From Neoechinorhynchus agilis (taxonomy: Eukaryota; Acanthocephala), in the NCBI GenBank assembly GCA_051530055.1, contig CM121342.1, positions 15,438,001 to 15,502,000 of the forward strand: 64,000 nt of DNA, in the 5' to 3' direction. The notes beneath the pieces were generated by a model, which was not told the origin of the DNA, did no database searches, and was given only the letters and a program-made list of their open reading frames with translations. Positions 9,915 through 20,694 of this stretch are shown one piece after another. The position numbers and the translations under genes were made by a program. How positions within the stretch are numbered: the stretch's first letter is position 1; each line of letters starts with the position of its first letter.

Positions 9915-10510
9915 AACTCATTCATACCACCGCTCTGGATCACTCAGCTGCCGTCTAGTTGTAACGCTAGAAAGGACGGATGCAGCGTCCCCTCGTTGCA
10001 CAGCAAAACTTATGTTTTGTAGGAGGAATGCTCCTGCCCTCCCATACCCAGTGATTCGTCTCAATCTCTTAGACAATTGCTTGACCAGGTCCTGCGCCGT
10101 GGTACAAAATGATTCGAGCGTCTCGACGCCATAGGGAACAAAAATAATGATTTCGAATCAAGTCTCTGTATTTTGCCCTTTTGCGTTCCTCAGCGGCGGT
10201 TGTTGCTCCCCCTGGTTTAACGGCGGCGAATTTTATGTTGCTGGCTCCGAGCGTGTCCAGATATTGGGCGCATCCACAGTATTCAGGGCACGACTAAGAA
10301 TTGTGTTCACTTCGGCGTGCCGTGAGTACCTCCCGCCTGATTGCCGACAGACAAGACCACGACGCCCCGATGGTTCCACGGTCGCTCCGCAACGCCAGCA
10401 ATGGGATATGCACATTACCCAAAGAAACGATTGGGATAAGCGTTGAGCCAAGCACCCGATTCTCTTGTAGAGACTGCCGCCTGTTTGCTATTGTCAAAAT
10501 TCTTAGTGAT
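9915..10510 (-). mobile_element. non-LTR retrotransposon C-terminal part, family 2, copy b (Zn-knuckle + endonuclease remnant)
   Basis: Reading leftwards from about 10445, the minus strand shows HCWRCGATVEPSGRRGLVC then RQSGGRYSRHAEVN. This is the Cx2C..H/R..C knuckle plus RH..N segment preceding the restriction-like endonuclease in many invertebrate RLE-type non-LTR elements. The endonuclease core (RPDG...WDATCVDT) is deleted here. The frame resumes with a segment like DTLGASNIKFAAVKPGGAT, then the R-G-x-L-L-Q-N-I-S-F-A-V-Q-R-G-D-A-A-S terminus. It is broken by an internal deletion and several frame changes. The element faces the same way as NT5C2, immediately downstream of it. Confidence 0.75.
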
Positions 10511-10805
10511 TAAAATTAAGAAAGTTTCAATGTGGATTCGGCTAAGTATCAACATAGGCATTAAAAAACTGAAACCTCGCGAAAATGGCAGAGAATGCGA
10601 AAAATAAGTAAGGCACAAAGTGAGTACATGCCGCTATGCAAATGATAGAGTTGTATAAACTTTTACAATAAAGATTGCACAAAAATATTAGAAAGCCGAC
10701 ACCCAAAACTAAAGACCTGTTTCCCATAGAAATTCATTGTATAGATGAAATGATTTTTGTGTAGTTCATACACGCCTTAAATCTAGGTGTATCCAGCCCG
10801 CACAA

Positions 10806-13800
10806 TTACATAGCTGCAACGTCGTCTTCATCGTTTTCTTGGAATTTTTCATTGTTTGACTTACTTTCATCACTGGCTTCACCGCTCAATGCTCTCTCGC
10901 GGATAATGTTTGCTACACCTTCGGGATTGCTGACATTTTGTGCACTAATGCTCTTGATTTCGAACCGGGCATCAATGGAAGCCTCACTTCCGAATCCACT
11001 TGGAGTTGGACTCATAAGTGCACTGTACGGCTGAGCAGGGTTCACGGTGCTTTCATGAGGAAGCAGCATCGGTGAAGCACGGAACAAATAGAAGAATGGA
11101 TAATTCAAGATTTTGAATGAACTCGTCGCATAGATGTCGGCGTAGCGACTGACCTGACTAGAAAACTGGGTTTGATATGCACCTGCTCAACTATTTACAA
11201 GTAACGAAGGTCTTATATCAGCTAACCTTTCCGGAACAACGATCCAAGAAGTCCATATTGCCGATCCATCTCTGAACGTACTTCTTTTATGGCTTTGATT
11301 TCGTTTGTGAAATCAGGGGCGTCAATAGCTGTGCTGTCGTACGTCCTTCCATGTAAAAATGTGAGTTTAATTTGAATAAAAAATGAAAGGCTTACATTAA
11401 TCGCATTGCTATCACTCCATACAGTTTATCTATTCTTTTAAATAAATTTCTTTTTAGGTGGAAGATCTTAAGTTCGTGTTCCAGCTCTGGAATAACGAGG
11501 AACGTTCGCCAGGCTCGTTGTTTTTTGCTTCGGATTATATCGCCGTAAATGTGGTCGCCAACGTAGAGAACGTCTTTTCCCTGTGCACCAATCAATTTCG
11601 AAAACACTTTACATGAACCTGTGAAGCAAGGAAATCAAGCTTTAAGAATTCTTCGTGATTACTTAAGAGCATTTTCAACCCTGAAATCAAAATTGTATAG
11701 GAATTTATGGGAAATGCCACTTTAATCTGTCCTGTTCAAATCTTTAGCGCTTTGAATTTGAACTCAACGTACTGAACGACGCTAAATAATTTCGTGTTAC
11801 GTTAAAAGGAAAATAACTTAGGCCTTTTGCTTAGAATATTCAATGATTTTGCTTCTGGATTTACCTAATAATATTTCAGTTGCTTAAACAAATCGGCTAT
11901 GTTTTGTCCTAGAAGCGATCCCTCTTACAATTTAAATTGAAGCGCTCACCTCCCGAATAAACAGTCGATCGCTCAATAGGCCCCTTACAGCAATGGTAAT
12001 CGACAATTCAAAAAAAGAATCAATCTACACATCGATAACCATTGCTATCTCTATAGTGCCCCATCGACATTTTCTTCGTTACCTACAAACATGAGAAAAT
12101 ATCACATTAAAGGTCACATAAGTTCGAATACTCACGGCATTGAACTTCCTTAAGGGAGTACCTTCTGCGAAGAAAGCCGGCTTTCGTGCATCTACGACAA
12201 TATAATCAAAATATTGATTCCAATCTTTAGTTTCCAAGAGGAAAGGCATAACAATATTAGTGTACCAATAATCGCTATTGGTCAACAAGAAACTCTTTGC
12301 CCCATACTGTCTTATCCTTTCGAGCATCGTTTTCACTTGAGGTGATTTTACAATAAAATCTTCCAGGTTCTCAGCTATTGCTGTCTTAAGATCCCGCTGA
12401 TGGGCCGGTGTTAAACAAAAAACTGTAATATATAAACAGTGCTCACTTCTTGGTGGACGAGATCTGTGTTCGACCGGACGTCTTCGCAGATTGCTTCATA
12501 GGATATATATACGTCGTCTTTTGTAGTCACACCATTCGGATCACTTAAATTTATCATGAAAATGGATTTCTTGTGTTGCTTTTGCACTTACATTTTATAA
12601 TCCGGACAAACCGAAAAATGATTTACGAGTGCTGCAAGTAAATATATTTCTGGTAGATTGAACAATGAGTCCAACACCACATATCGATCTGGGTCGTAGG
12701 TAACGTATGCGTTTGGGTAGAGGGGTTCTACCATGTTCCTATGGATGTTCATCAAAAGTTATGGAATCGGCTATGAAAAAGGAACATGCCATATAACAAT
12801 TTAAGAAAAAGTCCCAAGGTTGTGTGGGTTTTCAGATTCCAAAACCTTACTTTTTGAAATGATCAAGGTAGCGTATTTTTTGTAAATTCCAGGAAAGACT
12901 TTAAAACTAACTGAACCTCTAAAAACCTTTTCGTTCTGTAAATATCGGTTTACATTTTAAATGATCGTTGACCTTATTGTCGATATAAAGTTTTCAGCTT
13001 GCCGTGATTCAAAAGTAATCCAGCGATATCGTTGGCATGCATAAAAGCTGTTTTTTTCCGCAGATCTAAATCCCAAGAGCCGAGGACACCTTCAGCGCTA
13101 TTAAGGTTTTTGTTCCAATACCATAGATCATTAAAAAACAAAATAATAGGATAATCCCCATAAATCTGTATATTAAAAAGAACTACAAGCGAGCAATCCC
13201 TGGCATAAAACCAACGTTCCGGTGAAAGCATTAAAATAATCAAACTGTGGCGCATAAAAATAGCACAAAACTCTCTAAAGTGACAAAGTATCTACCTTCC
13301 CAGCTTTGTAAAACCATGAATGCATAGTAAGATGTTATGATTCGAGTCGACTTTCAAGAAATTTCCATATACTTTGTCGAACCATAAGCCTCTGTTTTTC
13401 AGAATAATACTAGATTAGGCGACATGGAAAATTCGCTTACCTTATCGGAAATTCAGGATTGTACTTTAAAGCGAGAATCTCTTCTGGATAACCAGCCGCT
13501 ACCAACTTTTTGACAACAAGGTTGAAAACGTATGCTTCAAAATACGGCGACTTGTATATAGCCAGAGTGTAGTCCATGTCAAAGCCATAGAATTTGACGT
13601 CTTGTAGGTTCAATAGACGATTAACGAATATTCTGATCAAAGAAGTAGATTGCGCCCAATGAAGGTCTTAACATACCGTTTAGTTGTTTCGCGACGTTGG
13701 TAAGGTATTTCATCAATGCCGTAATCGGTTTCCATTGACAAATCATCCATTTCAGATGATGGTGACGGTGTTGACATCTTATAAAGAACCAAATACTTTT

Positions 13801-13828
13801 GCAATCTATCGGAACAAGCACAGTCCAT
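10806..13828 (-). CDS. NT5C2: cytosolic purine 5'-nucleotidase (NT5C2), complete, 11 exons
   Basis: NT5C2 dephosphorylates IMP/GMP in the cytosol and is a HAD-superfamily enzyme. Exons: 13677-13828, 13441-13632, 13296-13391, 12592-12738, 12447-12543, 12136-12396, 12029-12082, 11950-11983, 11396-11618, 11227-11345, 10806-11182. They total 1752 nt, exactly 583 codons plus stop (human 561). Most introns are 44-53 nt; two are longer (557 and 331 nt). Catalytic motif [14 protein letters not shown] appears as YGFDMDYTL (Asp69 and Asp71), motif II as [10 protein letters not shown], and motif III as [13 protein letters not shown]. The VYSGG turn is split across a 34-nt microexon (11950-11983). The C-terminus has the family segment QVSRYADIY...YLFRA...PHESTV and an acidic end ([10 protein letters not shown]), as in human NT5C2. 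The start is the first ATG; a second in-frame ATG 17 codons later (MSTPSPSS) is possible. No lesion is seen. Confidence 0.95.
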
Positions 13829-13884
13829 TCACTCTCTATTGTCAGTATAATTAATGGGCGCGGGTAGTTGCCATGGTTGCTATT

Positions 13885-14432
13885 TTATAACTGGACAAAA
13901 AGTATTTACAAACACGCTCTGGATCAATCAGCTGTCGTATTGGCGTATTGGTAGAAAGGACGGATTTCCCCCCTCCCTGTTGCAGGGCAAGATTTATGTT
14001 TTGTAGGAGGATTGCTCCTGCCCTCGGATCGCCAGTTGTTCGTCTAAAACTCTTAGACAATTGATTGTCGAGGTCCTGCGCGCTCTCGGTCTCGACCCCA
14101 AAGAAATAATGATTTCGACCCAGGTCCCTGTATTTGGATTTTTTGCGATCCTCAGCAGCGGCAACAGCGGCGAATTTTACGCTGTTGGCCACAGTGACTA
14201 AGAATTGCATCGTTAGTATCTTCCGTTTGATTGGCGACGGACGATACCATGGCGTCCCGGTGGCTCCGCGGTCGCTCGGCAACGGGAGCGGCGGAAACTC
14301 TGTTTCGATTCTTCGCATTTTATGGTCACAATTGCACTGACCCGCGGCGACACTCGTCCTTTTAAGGGCATAAATAAGGCGAATTGCGATTTTTGTTGAG
14401 AATACATAGTAAGGGCGGGTCCGACGTTTCAC
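13885..14432 (-). mobile_element. non-LTR retrotransposon C-terminal part, family 2, copy c
   Basis: The minus strand encodes a peptide with C-N-C...knuckle remnants, then VANSVKFAAVAAAEDRKKSK, YRDLGRNHYF, and the terminal ATGDPRAG-like segment TTGDPRAGAILLQNINLALQ. After the stop it shares with the 40.6-kb copy a tail containing AAATACTTTTTGTC, so family 2 has a short common 3' UTR. The RPDG...WDAT endonuclease core is deleted, as in the 10-kb copy. It lies only about 20 bp upstream of the NT5C2 start codon. Confidence 0.7.
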
Positions 14433-14871
14433 AATAACGCATTGGATATCTCATAAGAATCTTGGCTCATATTTAAGCAACCCTTAAAAAACAATTTGTT
14501 GAGTTGCCATTGTGGAACGACGACTGTAGTACAATGACATTTTCAAGTTAGACGCCGAGGTCGCAAAGACTGCATAAAGACAATGCCGTTCTGCGAACTC
14601 AGCCATTTTATATTAACATCTTCGAATTCTTCAGTCTGCAAGCATAACGCCTACACGAAAATTAAGATCAATTGAACTAAACACATAGACTACCGCCATG
14701 AATCGCTTAGTCGCATTTCTTCTGAATCCGGATTTTGTCGTCTTTGAACCAGATACTAACTTATCGATCAATCGATTAAGCATTTCTTTGTTTCATTAGG
14801 ATAGATCGGCCGTAATACCAAGCTAGAATTTCTAATAAAAGCATTTTTCGATTTGCAGCTTTAAAATTTAG

Positions 14872-15067
14872 TATACTTTTGGTGAAAGTAATCCCGGTCA
14901 TAAAATATTTGATTTATACTGGAAGTATTTCGAAAGAGGAAACCTGGCCTCATCAGTCATCTAAAAATGGGTCTTACACATTCAGGTTATATTGCTCGGC
15001 TACCTCGCGAAATATTTCGAATAAATCAAATATGCTATGACCGAGATTATTTTCACCAAAAGTATTC
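14872..15067. repeat. foldback element, about 60-bp inverted arms
   Basis: The left arm (about 14872-14935, starting TATACTTTTGGTGAAAGTAA) is an inverted copy of the right arm (about 15010-15067, ending TTCACCAAAAGTAT). The arms differ at scattered positions and flank about 75 bp of unique sequence. No open frame is inside. The structure resembles a miniature inverted-repeat transposable element; a target duplication cannot be fixed by eye. Confidence 0.7.
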
Positions 15068-15333
15068 TTTGATTATCCCGAAGGATTGATGATTAAAATT
15101 TTGTGTCCGAGAAGCCAATGCTGGCGAAAGCGTTGTCCGAAAATTTCCAATCGCATAGATCGACGAGTAACATACTAAATGCTTTTCAGAATTTATTACG
15201 ATCTATTAATTATTCTCGTAGCATCAACCACGAAGCAGCTCGCAGTCGCGCGTAGTCGCGCCATTTTGCTGAACGACTGTGCTTACCTCTGATTAAAGTC
15301 TTATTTCGGTGGTCTCCTCACTCATTGGACTGC

Positions 15334-15579
15334 TTAGAGTTTCATTCGATAACCCACAAAAATGTCCATTGATGGTATTTTGGAAAGAATTTTTCTGGTC
15401 GCTTCGTCATGTTTAGTTCGTCTCCTTTTGCTCGGCATTTTGTGGCGAAAGTGATACTTCAATCCATAGACAATTGACGAACAATTAGGAATCGATGTTA
15501 GCAAAGCATTGTCGTCTTGTTCTTCACAAAAAACGCTCGAATTGAGCTTATTCACTTCAACAATACTGCTAAATCTTTG
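15334..15579 (-). CDS. candidate terminal exon of an unidentified gene
   Basis: On the minus strand an acceptor (TAAAAACAG) at 15580-15582 is followed by an open frame of about 81 codons to a TAA at 15334. The peptide has mixed, protein-like composition, with a basic patch (MPSKRRRTKHDE) and ends DIFVGYRMKL. No family was recognised and no upstream exon was found with confidence. It could be a chance frame. Confidence 0.3.
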   Translation of the reverse strand, partial: QRFSSIVEVNKLNSSVFCEEQDDNALLTSIPNCSSIVYGLKYHFRHKMPSKRRRTKHDEATRKILSKIPSMDIFVGYRMKL

Positions 15580-16340
15580 CTGTTTTTAGATGGAAAATGT
15601 TGCTACTTTATTCTATCTTAATAACTCATTCCGCTAATTATCAAAATGCTTTCAAGAACTTAAGATCCAATGTCCATACTTGGACACAAAATAGCACATC
15701 CATGGGTATAAACTAAATCTTAACAGCTAGAAACGTTCGAGCATTGAGATGTCTACAGTAGGGCAATTTAAATAATATATTATCGAGAATCAACCTAGTA
15801 CGAAGAACATTGAAACGACTTTTTCGTGTTGAGAATACGACCCTTAAGTCTTCGATTATTTGTCAGCGAGAGCGAACTTCACTTCGTTTGACTAAATCGC
15901 ATTTAGGAAGCGAAACATCCCGATGTAATCGGCACAGACTGAGTACCACTTCTGCTGTAACTGCGGATAAGCTTGCCATGTTCCACAAGGGAAGTTCCTA
16001 ATCATCAATAAAATGGAAGCATTTTTGGAGGCAATGAGTATGAGTGCCTCTCCATGCATAATGTAATGCTTTCTCCATCGCACACTCGTCTTCAAGTAGA
16101 AATTAATCACAGGGAGTTTCCGGGTCTCATGTATTACTAGAAGTTCTTACATACAAAATTATTTCATTTGTTTTATAATATTTTCCCATTTCTAATATTC
16201 TTTTTGCCCCCTCACTTCGCATTGCCTCAATCTTGTATAATCAATTTCCATCATATATGTTCCTAGAATTAATGAAACGTTTTCTGCAATTTTTTTTCAC
16301 AAACAACTATTTATCCAAGCGTTTTTCAATCAAATTAATT

Positions 16341-16905
16341 CGTTGCCACACTCACCACCTCCCGCCGAATTCCAGCTTTTGTCCTTCCTCGACCGTCGCC
16401 ATCACGCTGGCAGCATTGCCCCGTTGTACTGCTAGCGAGATATTTTGTCGAAGGAATACACCTGCTCTTGAGTCTCCGGTTGCCTCTCTCAATTTCTTCG
16501 AGAGATCCTGGAGCAGAGAAAGTGCCGAGTTGCCGAGCGCTCCATACGTCTCTACCCCAAAGGGGACAAAATAGTGAGCCCTCGATAAGTGAAGATATTT
16601 CCGTATTTTCCTCCCTTCTGCTGCACTGGCGGCACCACCGGCGATTTCGAAGGAGTAGGGGATGTTGCTGGCTGCGATGGTATCCACACACGTGGCGTCC
16701 CAGAGAAGGCATTTGCCCTCCCGCCACGGGAAGACCGAAATTCCATCGGGCCTACGGCCGTCTAGTCTACAGAGGTGGGCGGGTTCCAGGATGTTCGGGA
16801 AGTTCGCCGTTCTCAACGCCCGAGAAATTGCGTCATTGATTTCAGAATGGCGTGAGAACCTTCCTGCTGACCTTCTGCAGACGACTCCTACTAAACCGAA
16901 CAATG
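16341..16905 (-). mobile_element. non-LTR retrotransposon C-terminal endonuclease region, family 1, copy b (best copy)
   Basis: About 183 codons are open on the minus strand. They run from a GLVGVVCRRSAGR segment (end of the Zn-knuckle, then the RHSEIND motif) through a restriction-like core with R-R-P-D-G-I-S-V-F-P-W and LLWDATCVDT, then AGGAASAAEGRKIRKY and the family-specific ATGDSRAGVFLRQNISLAVQ terminus. RPD...WDAT fits a PD-(D/E)XK-type endonuclease, as in RLE-class non-LTR elements. There is no reverse transcriptase nearby: the copy is 5' truncated at about 16905. Its 3' end again falls just beyond the stop, in TGGTGAGTGT. Confidence 0.8.
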
Positions 16906-17677
16906 AGACTATGAATGCAATCTATAGTTTGGGAATAATATGCCGCATTTTTCTCAAAAAAGACCATGAAAAGTTTACGCTTTTGTATCGCCCCCAACGT
17001 GCCGCCATGAGCAAGAATTTAATCGAGCTAAAAAAATTGATATCTTGTTTTACGATAACACAGAACCAGAAAGTGTTAATTAGAAGAAGTCGCTCACTCA
17101 AATTTCTTATCTCTGTTCAATTTCTCGCCTCTGACCCATTTTATTGCTACACCTTTAGTTATCTATAGCCATTCAACCAAACCTTCGCGTGTATTAAATT
17201 CCACCTTTCGTCTTATTTACAGCTTTTATTTTGGTCGCCCGTATTACACTCTCATCCTTTTTTCGTTCTTCTCTTTACTATTCTAATCATTTTTTCCTTT
17301 TCTCTTCCTCACATTCTTTAGTCCACGTATTTTCAATCATTAAAGGCCACACTATGCATTTCCGGTTGTCTTTAAGCCATCTAGAATCTCACCTATTCTT
17401 GGTGGGATTACTTCCTCTATTTTCCCACAATCCATGTAAATCTTTTAAACTGAATCTCCCTCTATATTCTTGGAATGCAAGTTATCGCATTTCATTTCTT
17501 CTCCATGATTATTGTATTGTGATCACTGTAATGGATGTCTCTTTTTTTAATTTTTTTTGACAACCAACGCTTAGTTGTCATAGCTCGTGACCTAATCTTT
17601 TGTCTAAAAACAAACGTAAATAGGGTAAACTTATATAAATTCGTGAATGTCCTAAGCTTAGTTTTTAAACTTTTACA
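16906..17677. other. gene-free, pyrimidine-rich from about 17040
   Basis: No supported gene. From about 17040 to 17570 the plus strand is T/C rich, much like bases 60-510. An open frame at 17231-17560 reflects this composition (Phe/Leu/Ser-rich) and is not protein-like. Confidence 0.4.
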
Positions 17678-17991
17678 ATGCCTCGCTTTAGTCTTTTGAC
17701 TTTCTTGATTATTCTACGTAAGTTAGCTTATGAAATTTATAATATTATTTACTTGAAAGCGCAGATTCCGTCGATGTACTTTCGAAGGGTGGCAGAGGTC
17801 GTGGACGTTCATCTGGAAAAGGATATAGAGGAGGTGGTATCCGGAAAATTGGTGGATATACATCAAGCTTCGAAGGGCTGAGCATGTCACTAGGTCTAAA
17901 AATTGCATTGATAGTCATCTCTGTGGTTGTAATGATTGCAGCCATTGCGCTCGGCTTATATTTATATCGCAGAAGACGAAGAGATCAATAG
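17678..17991 (+). CDS. small type I membrane protein with signal peptide, 2 exons
   Basis: Exon 1 (17678-17717) and exon 2 (17765-17991) are joined over a 47-nt intron (GTAAGT...GCGCAG) to give exactly 88 codons plus stop. The product has a signal peptide (MPRFSLLTFLIILHSVDVLS), a short lumenal Gly/Arg/Ser-rich segment (KGGRGRGRSSGKGYRGGG), a 20-odd-residue membrane helix (LKIALIVISVVVMIAAIAL) and a five-arginine cytosolic end (YRRRRRDQ). Family unknown. The complete topology and exact splice phase make a real gene likely. The RG-rich ectodomain could be an antimicrobial or nucleic-acid-binding segment, but nothing shows this. Confidence 0.7.
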
Positions 17992-18601
17992 TCTCATTGA
18001 TAAATTACGAATAAAACTACTTTATATCTTTAACGACTCGCATCACATTTTATTTTGAAGTCACGATCCTTTTCGTTTTTGATGTATTGCATTTCATAAT
18101 GCATTTTTCTCCTCGATTATCTCACTAATTAAGAGATAGCGTTATGATTTAAATTGAAGGTGGAAACGACAATATTAAGCAAGTCAGATTAATTTAAAAT
18201 AAAAAAGTACAATCGGAATAACACCATTCCTTATATGGAATTATTAACATATTCAATCTTGGCAACGCAAAGCCAATACAAGCGTCTTATGTACCAAAGG
18301 TTTTCGGTCTAGAATAAATCTCAAAGCACTTCAACTCTCAAAATATTTCATTTTGGGTGGATTTCGAGCTTACAATAACGTTAGAGCGGATGAAAAAAAT
18401 GTTCATGGTCATTATTGTAAGTTGCTGATTCGAGGAATGCGTTTAACAGACGAAATGTTGTGTGCATTAGTGGCATGTTTTCATTCGTTTATATTTTTCT
18501 AATCACTTTGCATTAATCGCGATATTCCCTCAATTACCAACGTACCAAATTTCGTAACGAACGCTTTCTGTCTATGTTTGTATTATATTTAAGAGTTGAA
18601 A

Positions 18602-18839
18602 CATCCCTTACTCGGCTTTTCCTTTAGATACACAGCCAACCGATATCTTCGAGCAGAGAAGTGATTGAATAACCCAAAGTCGAATGTATATATCGATTGA
18701 ATGAATCAGTCATTATCAATTCAAATCTAAAAATTAAGCTCGTACACAATGAGTCGCCATCTAAGTGATTCAATCACTTTTCTGCTCCAAGATATCGGTC
18801 GGTTATGTGTCTAAAGGAAGAAGCCAAGTAAGGGATGAT
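18602..18839. repeat. foldback element, about 70-bp inverted arms
   Basis: The left arm (18602-18670, beginning CATCCCTTACTCGGCTTTTC) and right arm (18768-18839, ending GGAAGAAGCCAAGTAAGGGA) are inverted copies with a few mismatches. They enclose about 97 bp of unrelated AT-rich DNA. No coding capacity. It is MITE-like, and its sequence is unrelated to the hairpins at 7.1 and 14.9 kb. Confidence 0.75.
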
Positions 18840-19240
18840 ATAAATACTTAATTGATATAACCGGCTTGCCAGATAACATAAGAAAATTTGTATTATATAT
18901 TGAAAAATAATAAATGTTGATTTTTCTATATCGCTGGAAAACAATACATCTTTCCATGTGATTTCAAATAGATTGTTTAAACTACGAAAAGCCCTTAAAT
19001 TTGAGCATCAGACATTTGCGATGTTGCGGCGATGGATGTGACTCACAGTCAACTGCTGCCGCTGACCTTTCTTTGCGATGAGTGCACATGAAAACCATGT
19101 CGAAACATGAAACTTTCACAACCTTGAGGCGTCTTCTTTTTCACGATGCGTATCTTCTTCATTCGTAGACTTTTAAGGAAAGACCTCTTTAACTGCACCA
19201 TAGAGCACACTAACTTTATAACTCAAGCTGAGCGCACGTT

Positions 19241-20382
19241 ATGGACACCGATAGAAGTATAAACCAGTTGTCATCTTCGGGGATTCGAAGAAATAATACT
19301 TATATCGATCGATCCCCTAAATATTGGAATAAGGCAACAAAGGAACTCTGTGCTATTAGTGAGCATTCCAATTGGCTGCGAATGAAGCTAACAAGGCAAA
19401 CTCAAATGCTGGATCATATCTTCGTTACACTTACAACTAGCGCATGCAAACATTTTAAATTGAGAGCTTCTGTAGCTCCTGCTGCAAGTACGCCGGGCGA
19501 ATCGTAGATTTACCAGGATTAAATTTATTACATTTTCTCTATTGCCTGATACTCGCTTAGTTCACCTTGACAAGGCGTGAGCTTTTCTCCATTTAAGAGC
19601 AACCAACTTTGTTCATGAAGTCACAGCTCTTGTGTCTGCTTTCAGGAACAAAAGCCACTCGATATTTGTCTTAGACGGAATCTCTTAATAATTAGACCTG
19701 ATTGTTTTAACGTTTTGAACTAAAATCCGTGTTCAAATTAATGCTGCTCCTTATTATGCAAGTAGACTTCGATATGCCTAACTTTAAGCTACGATTCGCG
19801 CAGTGAAGATCCAACACCACAACCACTTCGAGCAGCAATTGCTCAGCTAATGGCCACCTGAAAAATGACATCGTAGAGGGATCTTCAGGATATTGCTCGT
19901 TTATAAATCCCACCGTTCAAAATGGCAGCTCATCCAACTCAAATCGACGTCCGACAAACAGAATTGCCCGATATGACGTGCCTACAATTGGCCAAGTGTT
20001 ACAATGCCCATCTCGAGCACGGAGTGCGAAGCGTCGAAGTTCATCCAGCCGTAACAAAACACGAGCTCAATCAACAAATAATCTTTTAGTGGACAATATG
20101 AACTTAAGACCGAATTGTGTACTTGCTGATGGAACAACATATTGCCCTGTATGTAGATATCGATTCAGGATTGGTATATCAGACGATCAAGTACAAAATC
20201 ACATTTATTATTGCAAAGGACGTCAAGTTAGAAGATCGACGTCTAGAAGGAAGTATTCCAACCCTGATATCCCAGAATCTAAAGGTAGACCACCAAACGC
20301 TGGCGGCAGGGAATTTACGAATCAATACGAAGATCGCTCACTGGGATCCAGCGGTGGTCTGATTGCACCAATCAAGCGATAA
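19241..20382 (+). CDS. C2HC zinc-finger (UBZ-like) protein of unknown function
   Basis: Two coding blocks. The first, 19241-19503, starts MDTDRSINQ and includes a helical segment ELCAISEHSNWLRMKLTRQT. The second, 19809-20382, is Ser/Asn/Arg-rich followed by a single finger YCPVCRYRFRIGIS...HIYYC (C-x2-C...H-x3-C). The C-x2-C-x(n)-H-x3-C spacing resembles ubiquitin-binding UBZ or other C2HC fingers. Joining them over one intron of 305 nt (donor GTAGAT, acceptor GTGAAG) preserves phase and gives 278 codons, but the donor is weak; the blocks might be separate genes. The tail ends SGGLIAPIKR. It is convergent with CFAP43, whose stop lies 313 bp further on. Confidence 0.5.
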
Positions 20383-20694
20383 TAGTTTTGTAGCTGTATA
20401 GAAGGTCCATCAAGAACCGATAATGTATAGTTAAAGGGTAAAATTAAAGTTGCGGGAGCTCGAAAGAGAAATGGAGGTTCTGGCGGATTAAATTCTAACC
20501 TATAGCAACTCATTCATTGCTAGCAACTAATTTTAACTTCAATTTGCGACTATACTTATATTTGATAAACAACGAAGTAACAGAAATTTATTCTATCCTA
20601 TATAAGCTTAGAATTGAAAACATACCAAATTCGAGCGTCAAATGAAATATTCAACAATTTTGACAAAGTCTCATAATAACTCAAAATTCTTTTA

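Noticed and set aside
12974-13255. 93-codon minus-strand frame inside the NT5C2 region
   Set aside because: It lies wholly in the 557-nt intron between the exons encoding HGFTKLGR and NMVEPLYP; it does not align to NT5C2, and the exon sum is exact without it.
15892-16110. 72-codon minus-strand frame (WRKHYIMHGEALILIASKN...)
   Set aside because: Composition is plausible, but there is no acceptor, donor or domain, and all three frames are similarly open in part; not enough to call.
17231-17560. 109-codon Phe/Ser/Leu-rich frame
   Set aside because: Explained by pyrimidine-rich composition of the plus strand, like bases 1-570.
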